Shown here piece by piece: positions 43,088 to 53,431 of a stretch of DNA of 64,000 bases. The position numbers and the translations under genes were made by a program. How positions within the stretch are numbered: position 1 is the stretch's first letter; each line of letters starts with the position of its first letter. Origin of the DNA: Flavobacterium notoginsengisoli (lineage in GTDB: Bacteria > Bacteroidota > Bacteroidia > Flavobacteriales > Flavobacteriaceae). The notes beneath the pieces were generated by a model. That model searched no databases and was not told where the DNA came from. It was given only the letters and a program-made list of their open reading frames with translations. Where the stretch lies: NCBI RefSeq assembly GCF_014207905.1, contig NZ_JACHLB010000011.1:1-64000 (forward strand), in the 5' to 3' direction.

Positions 43088-46000
43088 TTATTTTACAATT
43101 ATTCTTGTAGAATGTCCTGTTTTTAAACTCTTAACGAAATAACTTCCCGAAGCCAAATCAGAAACAGAAATCTCCATTTCGGTACCGATAAGATCAACTT
43201 GTTTCACCAAAAGTCCGCTCATACTGAAAATAGCCAGACGATCAAATTCTGTACTAGATTGCAAGGTTAATTTTCCAGTTGTAATCGTTGGAAAGACAAA
43301 GAATTCTCCCAGTTTTTTCCAACGTCCGTAAAGCGTGAAATTTTCAGTCTGTTTGTTCGTAAAACCTGTTATTTCTTTTCCGTATAAAGCATCAGCGTAC
43401 CATCCCATAAAACGATATCCTGTAGATTGTGCCGCTTCTAATGTGTAAACAGTTCCTGTCTGCACACTAGTTTTATTTGGATTAGTAGCTCCTGGAGGCA
43501 TATTCAAATAAGAAATAGTATAAAAAACCTTCTCATCTGGTTTATTGTTTCCTGCCGCACCCCAAAACGCATAAAATGTCTGATTTCCTGTTGCAGAAAT
43601 TGCAATTTCTTTAATAGTATTTGGAGTTGTTGCAGAGGCTGACCATCCGTAAAAAGTATAATCTTTTAGGGTCGGAATTGGCAATGTTAACGCCGTTCCT
43701 TCTGTATATTCTAAAGGAGTTAAACCAGTAATAGCTTTTCCATCAATAGAATTCAAATACGAAACGCCCGATTTTACAATTGGTTTTGGGTCGGGTTTGT
43801 TGTTTCCGCCTTCTCCCCAAAAAGCATAAAAGGTTTGATCTCCAGTTGCTGTCGTAGCAATTGTTTTAATTAATCCTGGAGTTGTAGCAGAAGTAGACCA
43901 GCCAAAGAACGTATACCCTTCTAATTTTGGCGATTTCAAATTTGTTAAAGCTCCCTCCATGTATTCTGTTGGAGAAAGTGTAATGCTTTTTCCGTCAATA
44001 CTATTTATATAGCTTATTTTAGAAAACTTGGCATCTGCTTTTAACCATCTTGGATCTCCTAAAACACTTCCTTCTAAAGAAGCTTTCGCTAAAGGAGAAT
44101 CTTTTGAGAAGCTAAAATTTCCTTGAGTTGGATTTGGAAACACAAGCGCCGCCATTCCTAAGACTGTTAGCGTCTTAACATTGGTTTCAGTAACCGTAAC
44201 TGTTCCTTTAACCACTTGAGAAGAAACACCAACTAGAAGATTATTTTCTAAAACTACTTTTCCGGCTCCGCTTGCATTATTAGAATTGAACAGATAAATA
44301 GGTTTAGCATTATCTCGTTCATCTTGTGCAATATTATTTTTGAAAGAATAAACGGAAGCACTATTGTATTGATTATCGACAAACACAAAACCATTTCCAG
44401 TCTGATTTCCTGAATTATAAATGGTGTTGCTCTCAAAAGTTATATTTAACGTTTCGTTTGCCGTATTTTTATTTTGAAGGGTTATGAAATTATTTCCTTT
44501 TTCATAATTAAAAATCGTTGATTTCTTAACTGAAATTGAATTGACAATTCGAGAATCTGCCAAAATAAAACTGCTTCCTGTAGCCGCAGTTCCATCAATA
44601 ATACAATTTTCTAATGCAATTTTTGAAATAGCTTTTTCACTAACACCTTCTGTTAGCAATAAACTTTGTTTAATACCTTTAATAGAAGCATTTTTGATTT
44701 CAAAACTAGAAACGCTTGCTCCTTTTTTCAGTTGCAATACATTTCCTGCAGCATTTGTCAAATCAAAATCAACTCCATCAAAACTAAAGCTTCCAGAGAA
44801 AATTTCAGGGTTTTCTGAGTAGAAAGATCCAGCGAAAACTGGTTTCGCACTAGCATCTGGAACAAAAGTGTATTTATGATTTTTAACCGCTAAATCTGTA
44901 GCAGTTGTATAAATACCGCTTGCCATAATAAATTTTGAACCATTTTCAGCAGCATTGTATTTTTCTACAAAGTTTTGCGGATTTACATATACATCTAAAC
45001 TTCCATTTTGGTTAGAAACAAGATTATCTACAATACTGTTAATGTATACTTCAACGTTTGTATACTTTCCGTCAATCGTTTTTAAATTACCATCGGCAGA
45101 ACTCGCTGGGTTTAATCCTTTTTCTGTTTCCCATTTATCTGGCATACCGTCACCATCGGTATCAACAGGCGCTTCACCAGAAGGTAAAACTGGCCATCCT
45201 CCTGCTGCTGAAGGTGTATCGATATAACCATTTGTACTTCCGTTACCGCCATTCATGACACTAGCGATTCCAGCACGTGTATCATCTACAGCTCTTTTAT
45301 CTACAGAATCTCTAAACAAATTAGCTCCAGCATTTTCTAAAACTAATTCATAAGCCTTTGTAGCACTATGTGTCGTAATTTCACCAAAAGCATGCGGTGC
45401 GCTAATTTTTATGGCAGCTTTATCTGCATCACTTACTGGAAGTTGGCTTCCATGAAACTGACTGTAAACTCCATATGTCCAGTTATCTTGAGTTGCTCTT
45501 TCTGATCCTACAACATAGTTTCCATCAACAAAATATTTACCCCAAATGCCGTATAAAGGCGAAGTTGTATCTAAACTTCTTCCTGTTGATAAAATACGTT
45601 CTTTGGTAGAATTTGATGTTCCAGGTCCTGGTTTCCAATAATTGTTTACCAAATTGACATTCATGGCATCTCCACCATAACAGCTATTTCCGCCCCAATT
45701 GTAAATGACATTATTACGAATATCAACTAAATCTGTTTTGGCAAAAATATCATTTGCGTATTCTCCCAATCTAGGATTACGGCTGTCATGATGCGCTAAT
45801 AAATTATGATGGAAAGAAGCATTTTTACCTCCCCAAACACCTCCATAACCGTGGGCACCTTTTGCGTGAACCGAATTTCTAAGACTTTCAGAAATGATAC
45901 ACCATTGCATAGTGAAATTTTCATTTTGATAGAAAGAAACACACTCATCTGTTGACCAGCTCATCGAACAGTGATCGACAATGATATTCTTTTGGAAACG

Positions 46001-49000
46001 TCCGCCCAATGCATCATTTTCTACATCATAAGTATCACCCATTCTAAAACGTAAATAGCGTAGAATGATGTTATTTCCTCTCACTTTTACATTATAATCT
46101 CTTAAAGTAATTCCACCGCCTGGAGCTGTCTGTCCTGCGATTGTAATGTTATCCGTAATATTTAATTCGCTTTTCAGCTGAATATTTCCAGAAACTTTAA
46201 AAACCACAATTCTTGGTCCCGCCTGACCAATTGCATCACGAAGCGATCCTGTTCCGGAGTCATTTAAATTCGTTACATAAATCACTTTTCCGCCACGTCC
46301 ACCTGTCACATATTTACCGTAACCTTCGGCACCTGGGAACGCAGGAACTGGATCACTATTACCGCTAGTCGCTTCTTTCTTTACTTCAATTTTTCCTTCA
46401 CCATTAAAAAATTCTGGATTGGTAGTTTTATCATAAACTCCCTCTTTAAATTCTACTCCGTTAATTGTAAGTTTTTGAACATTTAAAACTGTATTTAAAG
46501 AAGCTTTTCCATTTTCTGTAATAGTTAAATTTAAATTTGAACCTGCAGCACGTTCGTGACTGAAAACAATATAATTATCTTGACCAATTTTAATTAGTCC
46601 TGAACCAAATGCATTTGCAGATGCACCTTCAATCACAGTTGGATAATTTAATGTTGGGAATTTGGTGCTTTTTTGAGTTAAATCCCAAGTTCCAATAAAT
46701 TCGCTATTATCTCCTTTTAATAGAAGAGTTCCTGTATTAGCATTTACTCCTTGTCCCGTATTTAGCGGTGAAACTGTACCATTTCCAGAAATTGGACCGC
46801 TTAATGTCATTATCGTTTGATTAGCAATACCAGAAATCATTTCGAATTTTACATTCCCAGAAATAATAATTGGCGCTTCTAGAGTCATTCCCGCTCCACT
46901 AGTATTATAATACACTCGCGTTCCATCTTTAAATATTAAATTTCCTGTTGCTTTATGCGCACCTCTTAATCGAAGTGTTCCTGCACCAGAGAAAATAATA
47001 TCAGCTGGAAACACAGTTGCCGTTGTTTCAATTTCTTTTGTGCTAGAAACCAATTTCCCTGCAACAGGCATAACTGCAGGATTAAAATTTGCAGCATTGT
47101 CCCAGTTTTTATTTACGGCAGCTGTAAACTCATAATCATAATCTGCTGGAGGCGCAACTTCATCAGGTTTATTATTTCCTGCAGTTCCCCAAAAAGCATA
47201 TAATATCTGATTTCCTTTAGTTGTAGCAACAAGTTCTTTCAAAGAATTTGCAACTGTTGCAGAAGTTGACCATCCGAAAAAAGTATAACCTGCTAATGTT
47301 GGCACTGGCAATGTTAAAGCTGTACCTTCTGTATATTCTACTGGAGTTAATGTTGTTAAAGCTGTATTATCAATTGAATTAAAATAAGCAATTGTCGATT
47401 TAACATTTCCTCCATTAATCGCCATATTAATAGTGCTCACATCACTTAATCCGCCATATTCGTTTGCTGCTTGAATCGTATAAGCAAAAGTACCAGCAGT
47501 TGTAGCACTATCAACATAAGTAGCTTCTGTAGTAACGGCAAGAATTTTTCCATCTTTACTTATTACATAACACATTGCGTATGGATTTTCATCCCACTTT
47601 AATGTATTAGTTGCCGAAACAACAAGATTAGAAGGCTTAGTAACTTGTTCTACCACTCTACGCGGATCCCATTTATCTGTACCACTTAAGACATTTTCTA
47701 TCGTAAATTCATCAGCTTGTGCTTTTGTCAAAACTGGATTGTAATTTCCTGTTTGCGCAATGCCATTTACAGTAAATGTATTGGTTCTATTATCGGTATT
47801 AACTGCAATTCCGTTTCCATTTACACTATTATATTCTGCAAAAAGTGCCGGTAAGGTTCCCATACTTGCCCAACCCAATGTATTAGGCTCGTTGATCATT
47901 TTTGTATTCAAATACACTGCTCTTGGTGCATTTTGCCAAGGACGGCCTAAGTAATAACTTGTTGAAGCTGTAATGGTATTGTTATTAAAAATATATCCAT
48001 ATTTTGTAGCCGTATCATGATTTGGAGCAACAATATATCCTGATGCAACAGAAACCAAATTACATTCTTCAAACCAGTGTGTTCCTCCACCGCAGATAAA
48101 ATCTACATCTCCTTCAATAGTAGATTTATAGTAAAAACTTCTGTTTCCGCCTGTAACTTGTGTATCTTGTTTACTTCTTAGTCGAACTCCATTGTAAACA
48201 TTTCGATCTCCCGCGGGATTTAATGCTGGTCGTTGTCCAGAAGTTGTTATTCCGTCTTTGTGTTCTATAGTTACATTTTCCATGTACAAATCGTTTGCTT
48301 CTATAGAAAGAACCGCATTTTTAATTCCCCAACCTGGATTTCCTTGCAGAATTACTTTGTCTTTTGATTGTGCAATCAATGAAACATTATTTTTTCCAGA
48401 TGGAAGTTTCAACACAATATCTTGCGGATTTGTACCATCTCCTCCTAAATTATAAGTTCCGTTTGTAATTAAAACCAAAAATCTAGAAGCCGAATTATTT
48501 GGTGCCGCACTAAAAGCTTCTGCTATAGTTTTGACATATTTTTTTGAAGCAATCTGTTCATCTGTCGCATTGGCATCTACAATTAAATCAAAATTGCGTT
48601 TTACTGGAATTGGTTTTTCCATGGTTTTGAATGACAAACTAAGAGCAGGCCCATCATTACCAGAAAGATCTTTTACAAATCCCGCTGGTATCGTAAAAGT
48701 GTATTGTTTGTTATATTCTAATCCAAAATAACTAAACTTTACGGTTCTGTTTACAAACTCAGCAGTTAGATTTTTTCCGTTTAAAACTGCGTTGCCAGTT
48801 CCTAATTGAACTTGTTCGTTATAATTTAGAATAATATTTCCATTCGCTCCAACAGAACTTGCCGCTGCTGCCGGAAATGAAGATTCAAGAACTGGAGGAA
48901 CTGTATCTGTAACTAGAACCTCATCGGCTTTAATCATTAAATTAGAAATAATAGTCGCGGTTACATCAACTGCTGATCCGTGTTTTGGACCGTTGATATT

Positions 49001-50374
49001 TGGAAACCATCTCAAGTATATTTTTTCTTTTCCTTCAGCTTCAGCTGGAAGAATTCCGCCAATACTCGTTATAGTATTTGTATTTATAGTTGTTAATGTA
49101 GAAACATTTACAAAGTTTATTCCGTCTAAAGAATATTGAAAAGTCCATTCGTCACAACCATAATAATAGCCCATTAAACCAGAAGCCACATTAATATTTT
49201 TGTAACCAACGGTAGAAAGTGTAGTCATAAAATAATAGAAGTTGCCTCTTTCGGTATTCCAAACACAGAAACCATTTTTTCCTCCTCTATTTTGAAGTCT
49301 TACATTTGGAGCAAACACATTGTCTGCAACATTATAAGCAAATAATTGTGGTTTATTTTCAATTTTTGAATACAATTCAGCCACTCTCGGATTGGCATAT
49401 TGATCAGTCTTGAATGTCCAGCCCGCAATAAAATTCTGATTGGCATACGTTCCTGTAACCGTTTTGTTTTCATTCATTACCACAGAAGTGCTTAATGAAG
49501 TAGAACCATCAGACCAATTGCTGAATTTTATAATATCATTTTCTACGGCAGTAATCATAACGTTTGTTCCGCTTTCGTAAACCGAAAACGCACCATCTTT
49601 TCCTGCTGGCGAAATGGTATAATCGCCCAAACCAAATGCTCCGTTTACATTTACATTTAATGTGTAAGTTGGAACTGCCTCAAATTGCGCAATTAAAGTT
49701 GCATCTCCATTTGCAATATGAGTATACGGATTTGCAGTCGAAACCACAGCTCCTTTATCATCTACCCATTGCTTAAAATTATATCCAAAGTTTTTATTGG
49801 CTGTTAATTTCACTTCTGTTCCTTTCACGAAAGTTGTTCCGGCTGGATTAAGTGTAATCGTTCCAGAAGAAGCAGGACTAACACTCACCGCCAATTTTTG
49901 TGTAACCGCATTAGGATTATCGGTAACTTTTTCGAAATAATCAAGATTGAATAAATATCCTGTATTCGTTGGATGTTTAAAAAGTAATACCAAATCATAC
50001 GTTCCCGTTGTAGGCTGAATAGCAGCAGAAAACTTCTTATAATCTGTAAAACTTGTGCTTCCTGAAACAGTTGCAGTTCCAATTAGCGTTCCTGTATCAG
50101 AACCTAATCTCAATTCGATAGTTCCTCCCGTTGCACCAGCCGCGGTAATATCAAAACGCGTAACAAATTCAGTAAAATTGACTGCATTAAATTTGATCCA
50201 AGTATTGTTTTTAATATATCCCACATTTCCTCCTCCCGAAAGAGAAGCATTGGTTTCTGCTCTTGCTCCCGAAGCCTGATTAAAACTTTCAGCTTCAATT
50301 TTCTCAATGGTCTGAGAAAACCCCATTACTGTAAACAGTATGAGGAATAGATGAATAAAAAATTGTTTTTTCAT
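43088..50374 (-). CDS. Giant type IX-secreted CE8 pectin methylesterase / PL1 pectate lyase
   Basis: This 2428-residue protein has these parts: signal peptide (1-20), CBM6-like domain (about 23-145), two divergent InlB-type repeats (155-310), a jelly-roll-like domain (315-490), Big_5-like domain (495-595), CE8 (about 600-920) with D737 (KQDTQ), D758 (DFICGG) and R811 (LGRPW), an InlB/Listeria-Bacteroides repeat (about 985-1065), a beta-helical linker (1090-1335), PL1 pectate lyase (about 1345-1790; AFPGAEGYG, ITIAGQTAPGGG, DHCSMSWSTDE), a DUF4957/DUF5123-like helix (1795-2110), three further repeats, and a C-terminal type A sorting domain (about 2355-2428). CE8 removes methyl esters, which exposes galacturonan for cleavage by PL1. 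The protein should be secreted by the type IX system. Confidence 0.92.
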   Translation of the reverse strand: MKKQFFIHLFLILFTVMGFSQTIEKIEAESFNQASGARAETNASLSGGGNVGYIKNNTWIKFNAVNFTEFVTRFDITAAGATGGTIELRLGSDTGTLIGTATVSGSTSFTDYKKFSAAIQPTTGTYDLVLLFKHPTNTGYLFNLDYFEKVTDNPNAVTQKLAVSVSPASSGTITLNPAGTTFVKGTEVKLTANKNFGYNFKQWVDDKGAVVSTANPYTHIANGDATLIAQFEAVPTYTLNVNVNGAFGLGDYTISPAGKDGAFSVYESGTNVMITAVENDIIKFSNWSDGSTSLSTSVVMNENKTVTGTYANQNFIAGWTFKTDQYANPRVAELYSKIENKPQLFAYNVADNVFAPNVRLQNRGGKNGFCVWNTERGNFYYFMTTLSTVGYKNINVASGLMGYYYGCDEWTFQYSLDGINFVNVSTLTTINTNTITSIGGILPAEAEGKEKIYLRWFPNINGPKHGSAVDVTATIISNLMIKADEVLVTDTVPPVLESSFPAAAASSVGANGNIILNYNEQVQLGTGNAVLNGKNLTAEFVNRTVKFSYFGLEYNKQYTFTIPAGFVKDLSGNDGPALSLSFKTMEKPIPVKRNFDLIVDANATDEQIASKKYVKTIAEAFSAAPNNSASRFLVLITNGTYNLGGDGTNPQDIVLKLPSGKNNVSLIAQSKDKVILQGNPGWGIKNAVLSIEANDLYMENVTIEHKDGITTSGQRPALNPAGDRNVYNGVRLRSKQDTQVTGGNRSFYYKSTIEGDVDFICGGGTHWFEECNLVSVASGYIVAPNHDTATKYGYIFNNNTITASTSYYLGRPWQNAPRAVYLNTKMINEPNTLGWASMGTLPALFAEYNSVNGNGIAVNTDNRTNTFTVNGIAQTGNYNPVLTKAQADEFTIENVLSGTDKWDPRRVVEQVTKPSNLVVSATNTLKWDENPYAMCYVISKDGKILAVTTEATYVDSATTAGTFAYTIQAANEYGGLSDVSTINMAINGGNVKSTIAYFNSIDNTALTTLTPVEYTEGTALTLPVPTLAGYTFFGWSTSATVANSLKELVATTKGNQILYAFWGTAGNNKPDEVAPPADYDYEFTAAVNKNWDNAANFNPAVMPVAGKLVSSTKEIETTATVFPADIIFSGAGTLRLRGAHKATGNLIFKDGTRVYYNTSGAGMTLEAPIIISGNVKFEMISGIANQTIMTLSGPISGNGTVSPLNTGQGVNANTGTLLLKGDNSEFIGTWDLTQKSTKFPTLNYPTVIEGASANAFGSGLIKIGQDNYIVFSHERAAGSNLNLTITENGKASLNTVLNVQKLTINGVEFKEGVYDKTTNPEFFNGEGKIEVKKEATSGNSDPVPAFPGAEGYGKYVTGGRGGKVIYVTNLNDSGTGSLRDAIGQAGPRIVVFKVSGNIQLKSELNITDNITIAGQTAPGGGITLRDYNVKVRGNNIILRYLRFRMGDTYDVENDALGGRFQKNIIVDHCSMSWSTDECVSFYQNENFTMQWCIISESLRNSVHAKGAHGYGGVWGGKNASFHHNLLAHHDSRNPRLGEYANDIFAKTDLVDIRNNVIYNWGGNSCYGGDAMNVNLVNNYWKPGPGTSNSTKERILSTGRSLDTTSPLYGIWGKYFVDGNYVVGSERATQDNWTYGVYSQFHGSQLPVSDADKAAIKISAPHAFGEITTHSATKAYELVLENAGANLFRDSVDKRAVDDTRAGIASVMNGGNGSTNGYIDTPSAAGGWPVLPSGEAPVDTDGDGMPDKWETEKGLNPASSADGNLKTIDGKYTNVEVYINSIVDNLVSNQNGSLDVYVNPQNFVEKYNAAENGSKFIMASGIYTTATDLAVKNHKYTFVPDASAKPVFAGSFYSENPEIFSGSFSFDGVDFDLTNAAGNVLQLKKGASVSSFEIKNASIKGIKQSLLLTEGVSEKAISKIALENCIIDGTAATGSSFILADSRIVNSISVKKSTIFNYEKGNNFITLQNKNTANETLNITFESNTIYNSGNQTGNGFVFVDNQYNSASVYSFKNNIAQDERDNAKPIYLFNSNNASGAGKVVLENNLLVGVSSQVVKGTVTVTETNVKTLTVLGMAALVFPNPTQGNFSFSKDSPLAKASLEGSVLGDPRWLKADAKFSKISYINSIDGKSITLSPTEYMEGALTNLKSPKLEGYTFFGWSTSATTPGLIKTIATTATGDQTFYAFWGEGGNNKPDPKPIVKSGVSYLNSIDGKAITGLTPLEYTEGTALTLPIPTLKDYTFYGWSASATTPNTIKEIAISATGNQTFYAFWGAAGNNKPDEKVFYTISYLNMPPGATNPNKTSVQTGTVYTLEAAQSTGYRFMGWYADALYGKEITGFTNKQTENFTLYGRWKKLGEFFVFPTITTGKLTLQSSTEFDRLAIFSMSGLLVKQVDLIGTEMEISVSDLASGSYFVKSLKTGHSTRIIVK

Positions 50375-50460
50375 TTGGTTTAATATTGGTTTTAGTTAGT
50401 AATAGTTTTCAAAAGAGTTTTTTCTGTTTTTCAAACCCTTTTGATGTTTTATATAAATTT

Positions 50461-51258
50461 TTAGTTTAACTCTTTCATTCCTTCAAAAACTAATCTAGCT
50501 ACTTCTATAGCGCCTTTAGTTTGAAAATGTGTATTGTCTTTTTGTCCGTCTGGATAAGCTTCATACAAACCCGCTGGAAAATTCATAAAGTAGTTTTCGC
50601 TCACATAAGGCTGTCCTTTTTTAGTAAAGAAGTCAATTGATTTTTGCGTCAAATCAATACACATTACATTTAATTCTTTCGCAACATCTTTTACAGCTTG
50701 CGGATATTGGCCATGAATATTTTGCAGTTTTCCGTCTTTCCAAGGAAAATTCCTGGCAACGGGCGTAATAAGAATTGGTTTTGCTCCCTTTGCTCTAGTT
50801 TGTTCAATGAATAATCTTAGAAACTCTTTGTAGCCTTCAAGATTTACATATCTTTCTGGACGGTCTTCGGCAGCATCGTTATGGCCAAACTGCATCAGAA
50901 CCAAATCTCCTTTTTTTAGATTTTCATAAACCGAACGCCATCTTCCTTCCTGAAAAAAAGTACGTGTACTTCGTCCACCTCTTGCTCTATCGTCTACAAA
51001 TGCGCTATCTGTCTTGATCAGTTTGTTTACTTTTTTAAGACTATCTGCAACTAAAAACTGCTGAAAAACTTGTCCCCAACCCGTAACTGGATATCGGGTT
51101 TTCTTATAATCTTTTCCTTCTTCGTAGTTATTGGCATAATCTGCCACAGTCGAATCTCCAATTAAATAAATTGTAGTTTTCGATTTTGGTTTAATAAAAG
51201 ACATTATCAGAAATGCCAAAACCATACACATGAGAGAAATAATAAATTTTAATTTCAT
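50461..51258 (-). CDS. CE12 rhamnogalacturonan acetylesterase (SGNH hydrolase)
   Basis: This enzyme removes acetyl groups from pectin, typically rhamnogalacturonan I. The SGNH blocks are all visible: S36 (IGDSTVADY), Gly in RARGGRSTRTF, Asn in QFGHNDAAE, and D241/H244 (DNTHF). It has 265 residues, with an N-terminal hydrophobic signal or anchor (MCMVLAFLIMSFI). Its ATG overlaps the TGA of the upstream esterase (ATGA), so the two are translationally coupled. Deacetylation would open pectin to the lyase and GH28 of the same block. Confidence 0.9.
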   Translation of the reverse strand: MKLKFIISLMCMVLAFLIMSFIKPKSKTTIYLIGDSTVADYANNYEEGKDYKKTRYPVTGWGQVFQQFLVADSLKKVNKLIKTDSAFVDDRARGGRSTRTFFQEGRWRSVYENLKKGDLVLMQFGHNDAAEDRPERYVNLEGYKEFLRLFIEQTRAKGAKPILITPVARNFPWKDGKLQNIHGQYPQAVKDVAKELNVMCIDLTQKSIDFFTKKGQPYVSENYFMNFPAGLYEAYPDGQKDNTHFQTKGAIEVARLVFEGMKELN

Positions 51259-52253
51259 TTTTTAAATACTTTAGTTAAAAATGCATCTATGTACTGAATT
51301 GTAGGTTCAAACCAAGGGTTGAAAAGGCAAAATGTATGCGGTGAATTTCCAAATTCATGAACTTCAGAATAGATATTGTTTTCATTTAAAATCTTTCTAA
51401 AATCGTCTCTTCCTGCATGCATTCGCGCAATCGAACTATTAATAAATAATGTCGGAGGCGTTGAAGCATTTACATAAGAAAGCGGAGAAGCAGTTTCCCA
51501 AAGTTTTGGATTATCTTTTCTTGAATATCCAAACCAATAGGTTCCCGCCGAAATGTTTTTAGTATCATTTCCTTCACTACTTTCAGGATGAACAAAGGAT
51601 AACGTTCCGTCAATATCAACTATCGCATTTACCTGAGATTTCGAATTAGAATTCGTTTCAATTCCTTCAAACAAAGGCATATTTCCAGTTACTCCCATAA
51701 AAACAGCCAATTCTCCACCAGCTGAAAATCCGAGTGTTACAATCTGATTGGGGTTGATATTATATTTTTCAGCATTACCTCTTACCCATCGAATAGCCGC
51801 TTTTAGATCGTAAATTGCCGCTGGAAAAAGTGCTTCTGTAGAAAGTCTGTATTCTGGTGTAAAACAAACATATCCCAAACTTGCTAACTTTTGTGCCATT
51901 TGATGATGCTGTTCTTTACTACCAGAACGCCATCCACCCCCATGAATAATGATAATTGCGGTCTGTTTCTCTTTTGTATTTTTATTGAAGAAAACATCCA
52001 ATTTCATTTTACGTTTTCCGTAACTCTTATAAACAATATCATTTTTCTGCTGAATAAAATCGAAATGCATTTCAGGAACCAAAGTCGTATTTGAAAAATA
52101 TTTCAGCGTTTTCTTAAAGGCACTTTTATTATTGAAAGAAGTATCTCTAACTTGTGTAAGTCCGTCTAAATATTGCGCATCCATCTTTTGCAGAAATAAG
52201 ATGAAAACCCAAATAAATACTGCTTTTAATTTTCTGTTTTGAACTATTATCAT
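51255..52253 (-). CDS. Alpha/beta-hydrolase esterase (BD-FAE-like)
   Basis: This secreted serine esterase has the oxyanion motif HGGGWRSGS, the nucleophile elbow GFSAGG (S177 from the ATG at 52253) and a late His in NSPHTF. The fold resembles BD-FAE/xylan-type acetyl and feruloyl esterases. In this locus a pectin acetyl or feruloyl ester on galacturonan or arabinan is likely. The ATG at 52253 is preferred over an in-frame TTG at 52280 because it starts the signal peptide region (MIIVQNRKLKAVFIWVFILF). It is coupled to the downstream CE12 gene by a 4-base overlap. Confidence 0.85.
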   Translation of the reverse strand: MIIVQNRKLKAVFIWVFILFLQKMDAQYLDGLTQVRDTSFNNKSAFKKTLKYFSNTTLVPEMHFDFIQQKNDIVYKSYGKRKMKLDVFFNKNTKEKQTAIIIIHGGGWRSGSKEQHHQMAQKLASLGYVCFTPEYRLSTEALFPAAIYDLKAAIRWVRGNAEKYNINPNQIVTLGFSAGGELAVFMGVTGNMPLFEGIETNSNSKSQVNAIVDIDGTLSFVHPESSEGNDTKNISAGTYWFGYSRKDNPKLWETASPLSYVNASTPPTLFINSSIARMHAGRDDFRKILNENNIYSEVHEFGNSPHTFCLFNPWFEPTIQYIDAFLTKVFKK

Positions 52254-52286
52254 TTCTACTGAATAAATATTGTTAGGCAATGTTTT

Positions 52287-52416
52287 TTTACCATTAAGAG
52301 ATTAAGAGAGTTAAGCTAAGCTTTGGGTTAATTCTGTGCTGACTTAATTCCTTAATTGCAAGACGAAAACTAAGCTTTGTATTAAACCTTAATTACCTTA
52401 ATCTCTTAATGGTAAA
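52287..52416. repeat. Palindromic repeat (ACCATTAAGAGATTAAG family)
   Basis: Perfect 20-bp arms, TTTACCATTAAGAGATTAAG (52287-52306) and its complement (52397-52416), flank an interior in which CTAAGCTTTG occurs twice. It lies between the CE8 and esterase genes, inside the presumed Block A transcript. Confidence 0.8.
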
Positions 52417-52421
52417 GAAGC

Positions 52422-53420
52422 TTACTCCGGTTTCCAATCTTTAAAAATTGCTTTCATCGAATACTCTTTTTTAAATTGTTCCGATGAAAGCTGATGCGAC
52501 CAGTTTACTCTAGAATCTATTTTACCTCCAAGTCCACTAGATTGATATTCGGCATAGAAAGCAGTCTTTTCTGCTTCAGGTTTTCCCCAATTATGCCAAC
52601 CTTGTGGTTTGATATGCGCATCCATTTCACATTTTACAAATACCGTTCGAGCATAATTTCTCCAAGGTCTTCCTAAGAAATAAGAATTATTTCCTGAATT
52701 GGTTGTGAGTTTACAATTCAGAAATACAAAACCATACAAATTAGATTCTGGCGTATTAGCAGCCGTAATATAAGAGCCTCCTTTTTTTGCGAAAATTTCA
52801 CATTGATCAAAAACAACTGTCGAACCTCCAAAAATAAAATCTGTTGTTCCTTCGATATAACAATTTTTATAATATTGCCTGCTTGTTGCTTCTCTTGGAT
52901 ATAAAGTATCTTGAAATCCTAAAAATTTACAATTTTCAAAGATTATCCTGTCTCCATCAATTCTAACTGCAACTGCTTGTCCTACGGGACCTGATGAATT
53001 TTCAAATGTGATGTTTTGAGCTTTAAAACCATTTCCTGTAACAATGAAACTTGCAGAATTCGAAGTTCCAATTGTTCCGCCTGTTCCATTAGATTTAGAA
53101 GCATAATCATCATAAGTAAGAATTACATTTTCTTTGCTTTCTCCAATTAGAACAACATTATTTTTATTTAAAGCCAATTCGAGTTTTTCTCTATAAATAC
53201 CATTTTTTACAAAGATTTTAGTTTTGGATGTTTTAAATAAAGGCACAGCGTTAAAAGCTTCCTGAACGGTTTTAAAATCTCCATTTCCACTCGCATCGAC
53301 CAAAATATCATACGATTTGATCTTCTCTGGAAATTCCTTTGTCTGCGTTTTTATGGAATCATTTCTAAAAGAATAATTCATAAAAAAAACAGAAGCCGCA
53401 ATAAATTTAAATAGTATCAT
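52422..53420 (-). CDS. CE8 pectin methylesterase
   Basis: This is a single-domain pectinesterase of 332 residues forming a parallel beta-helix. The catalytic residues are D171 (FQDTLY), D194 (DFIFGG) and Arg in FLGRPWRN. The start of the mature fold is DILVDASGNGDFKTVQEAF. A hydrophobic N-terminus (MILFKFIAASVFFMN) suggests export. Together with the CE8 domain of the giant enzyme this gives one soluble or periplasmic and one secreted methylesterase. The GH28 gene is 11 bp upstream, so the two are co-transcribed. Confidence 0.93.
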   Translation of the reverse strand: MILFKFIAASVFFMNYSFRNDSIKTQTKEFPEKIKSYDILVDASGNGDFKTVQEAFNAVPLFKTSKTKIFVKNGIYREKLELALNKNNVVLIGESKENVILTYDDYASKSNGTGGTIGTSNSASFIVTGNGFKAQNITFENSSGPVGQAVAVRIDGDRIIFENCKFLGFQDTLYPREATSRQYYKNCYIEGTTDFIFGGSTVVFDQCEIFAKKGGSYITAANTPESNLYGFVFLNCKLTTNSGNNSYFLGRPWRNYARTVFVKCEMDAHIKPQGWHNWGKPEAEKTAFYAEYQSSGLGGKIDSRVNWSHQLSSEQFKKEYSMKAIFKDWKPE

Positions 53421-53431
53421 TTTTACGTTCT

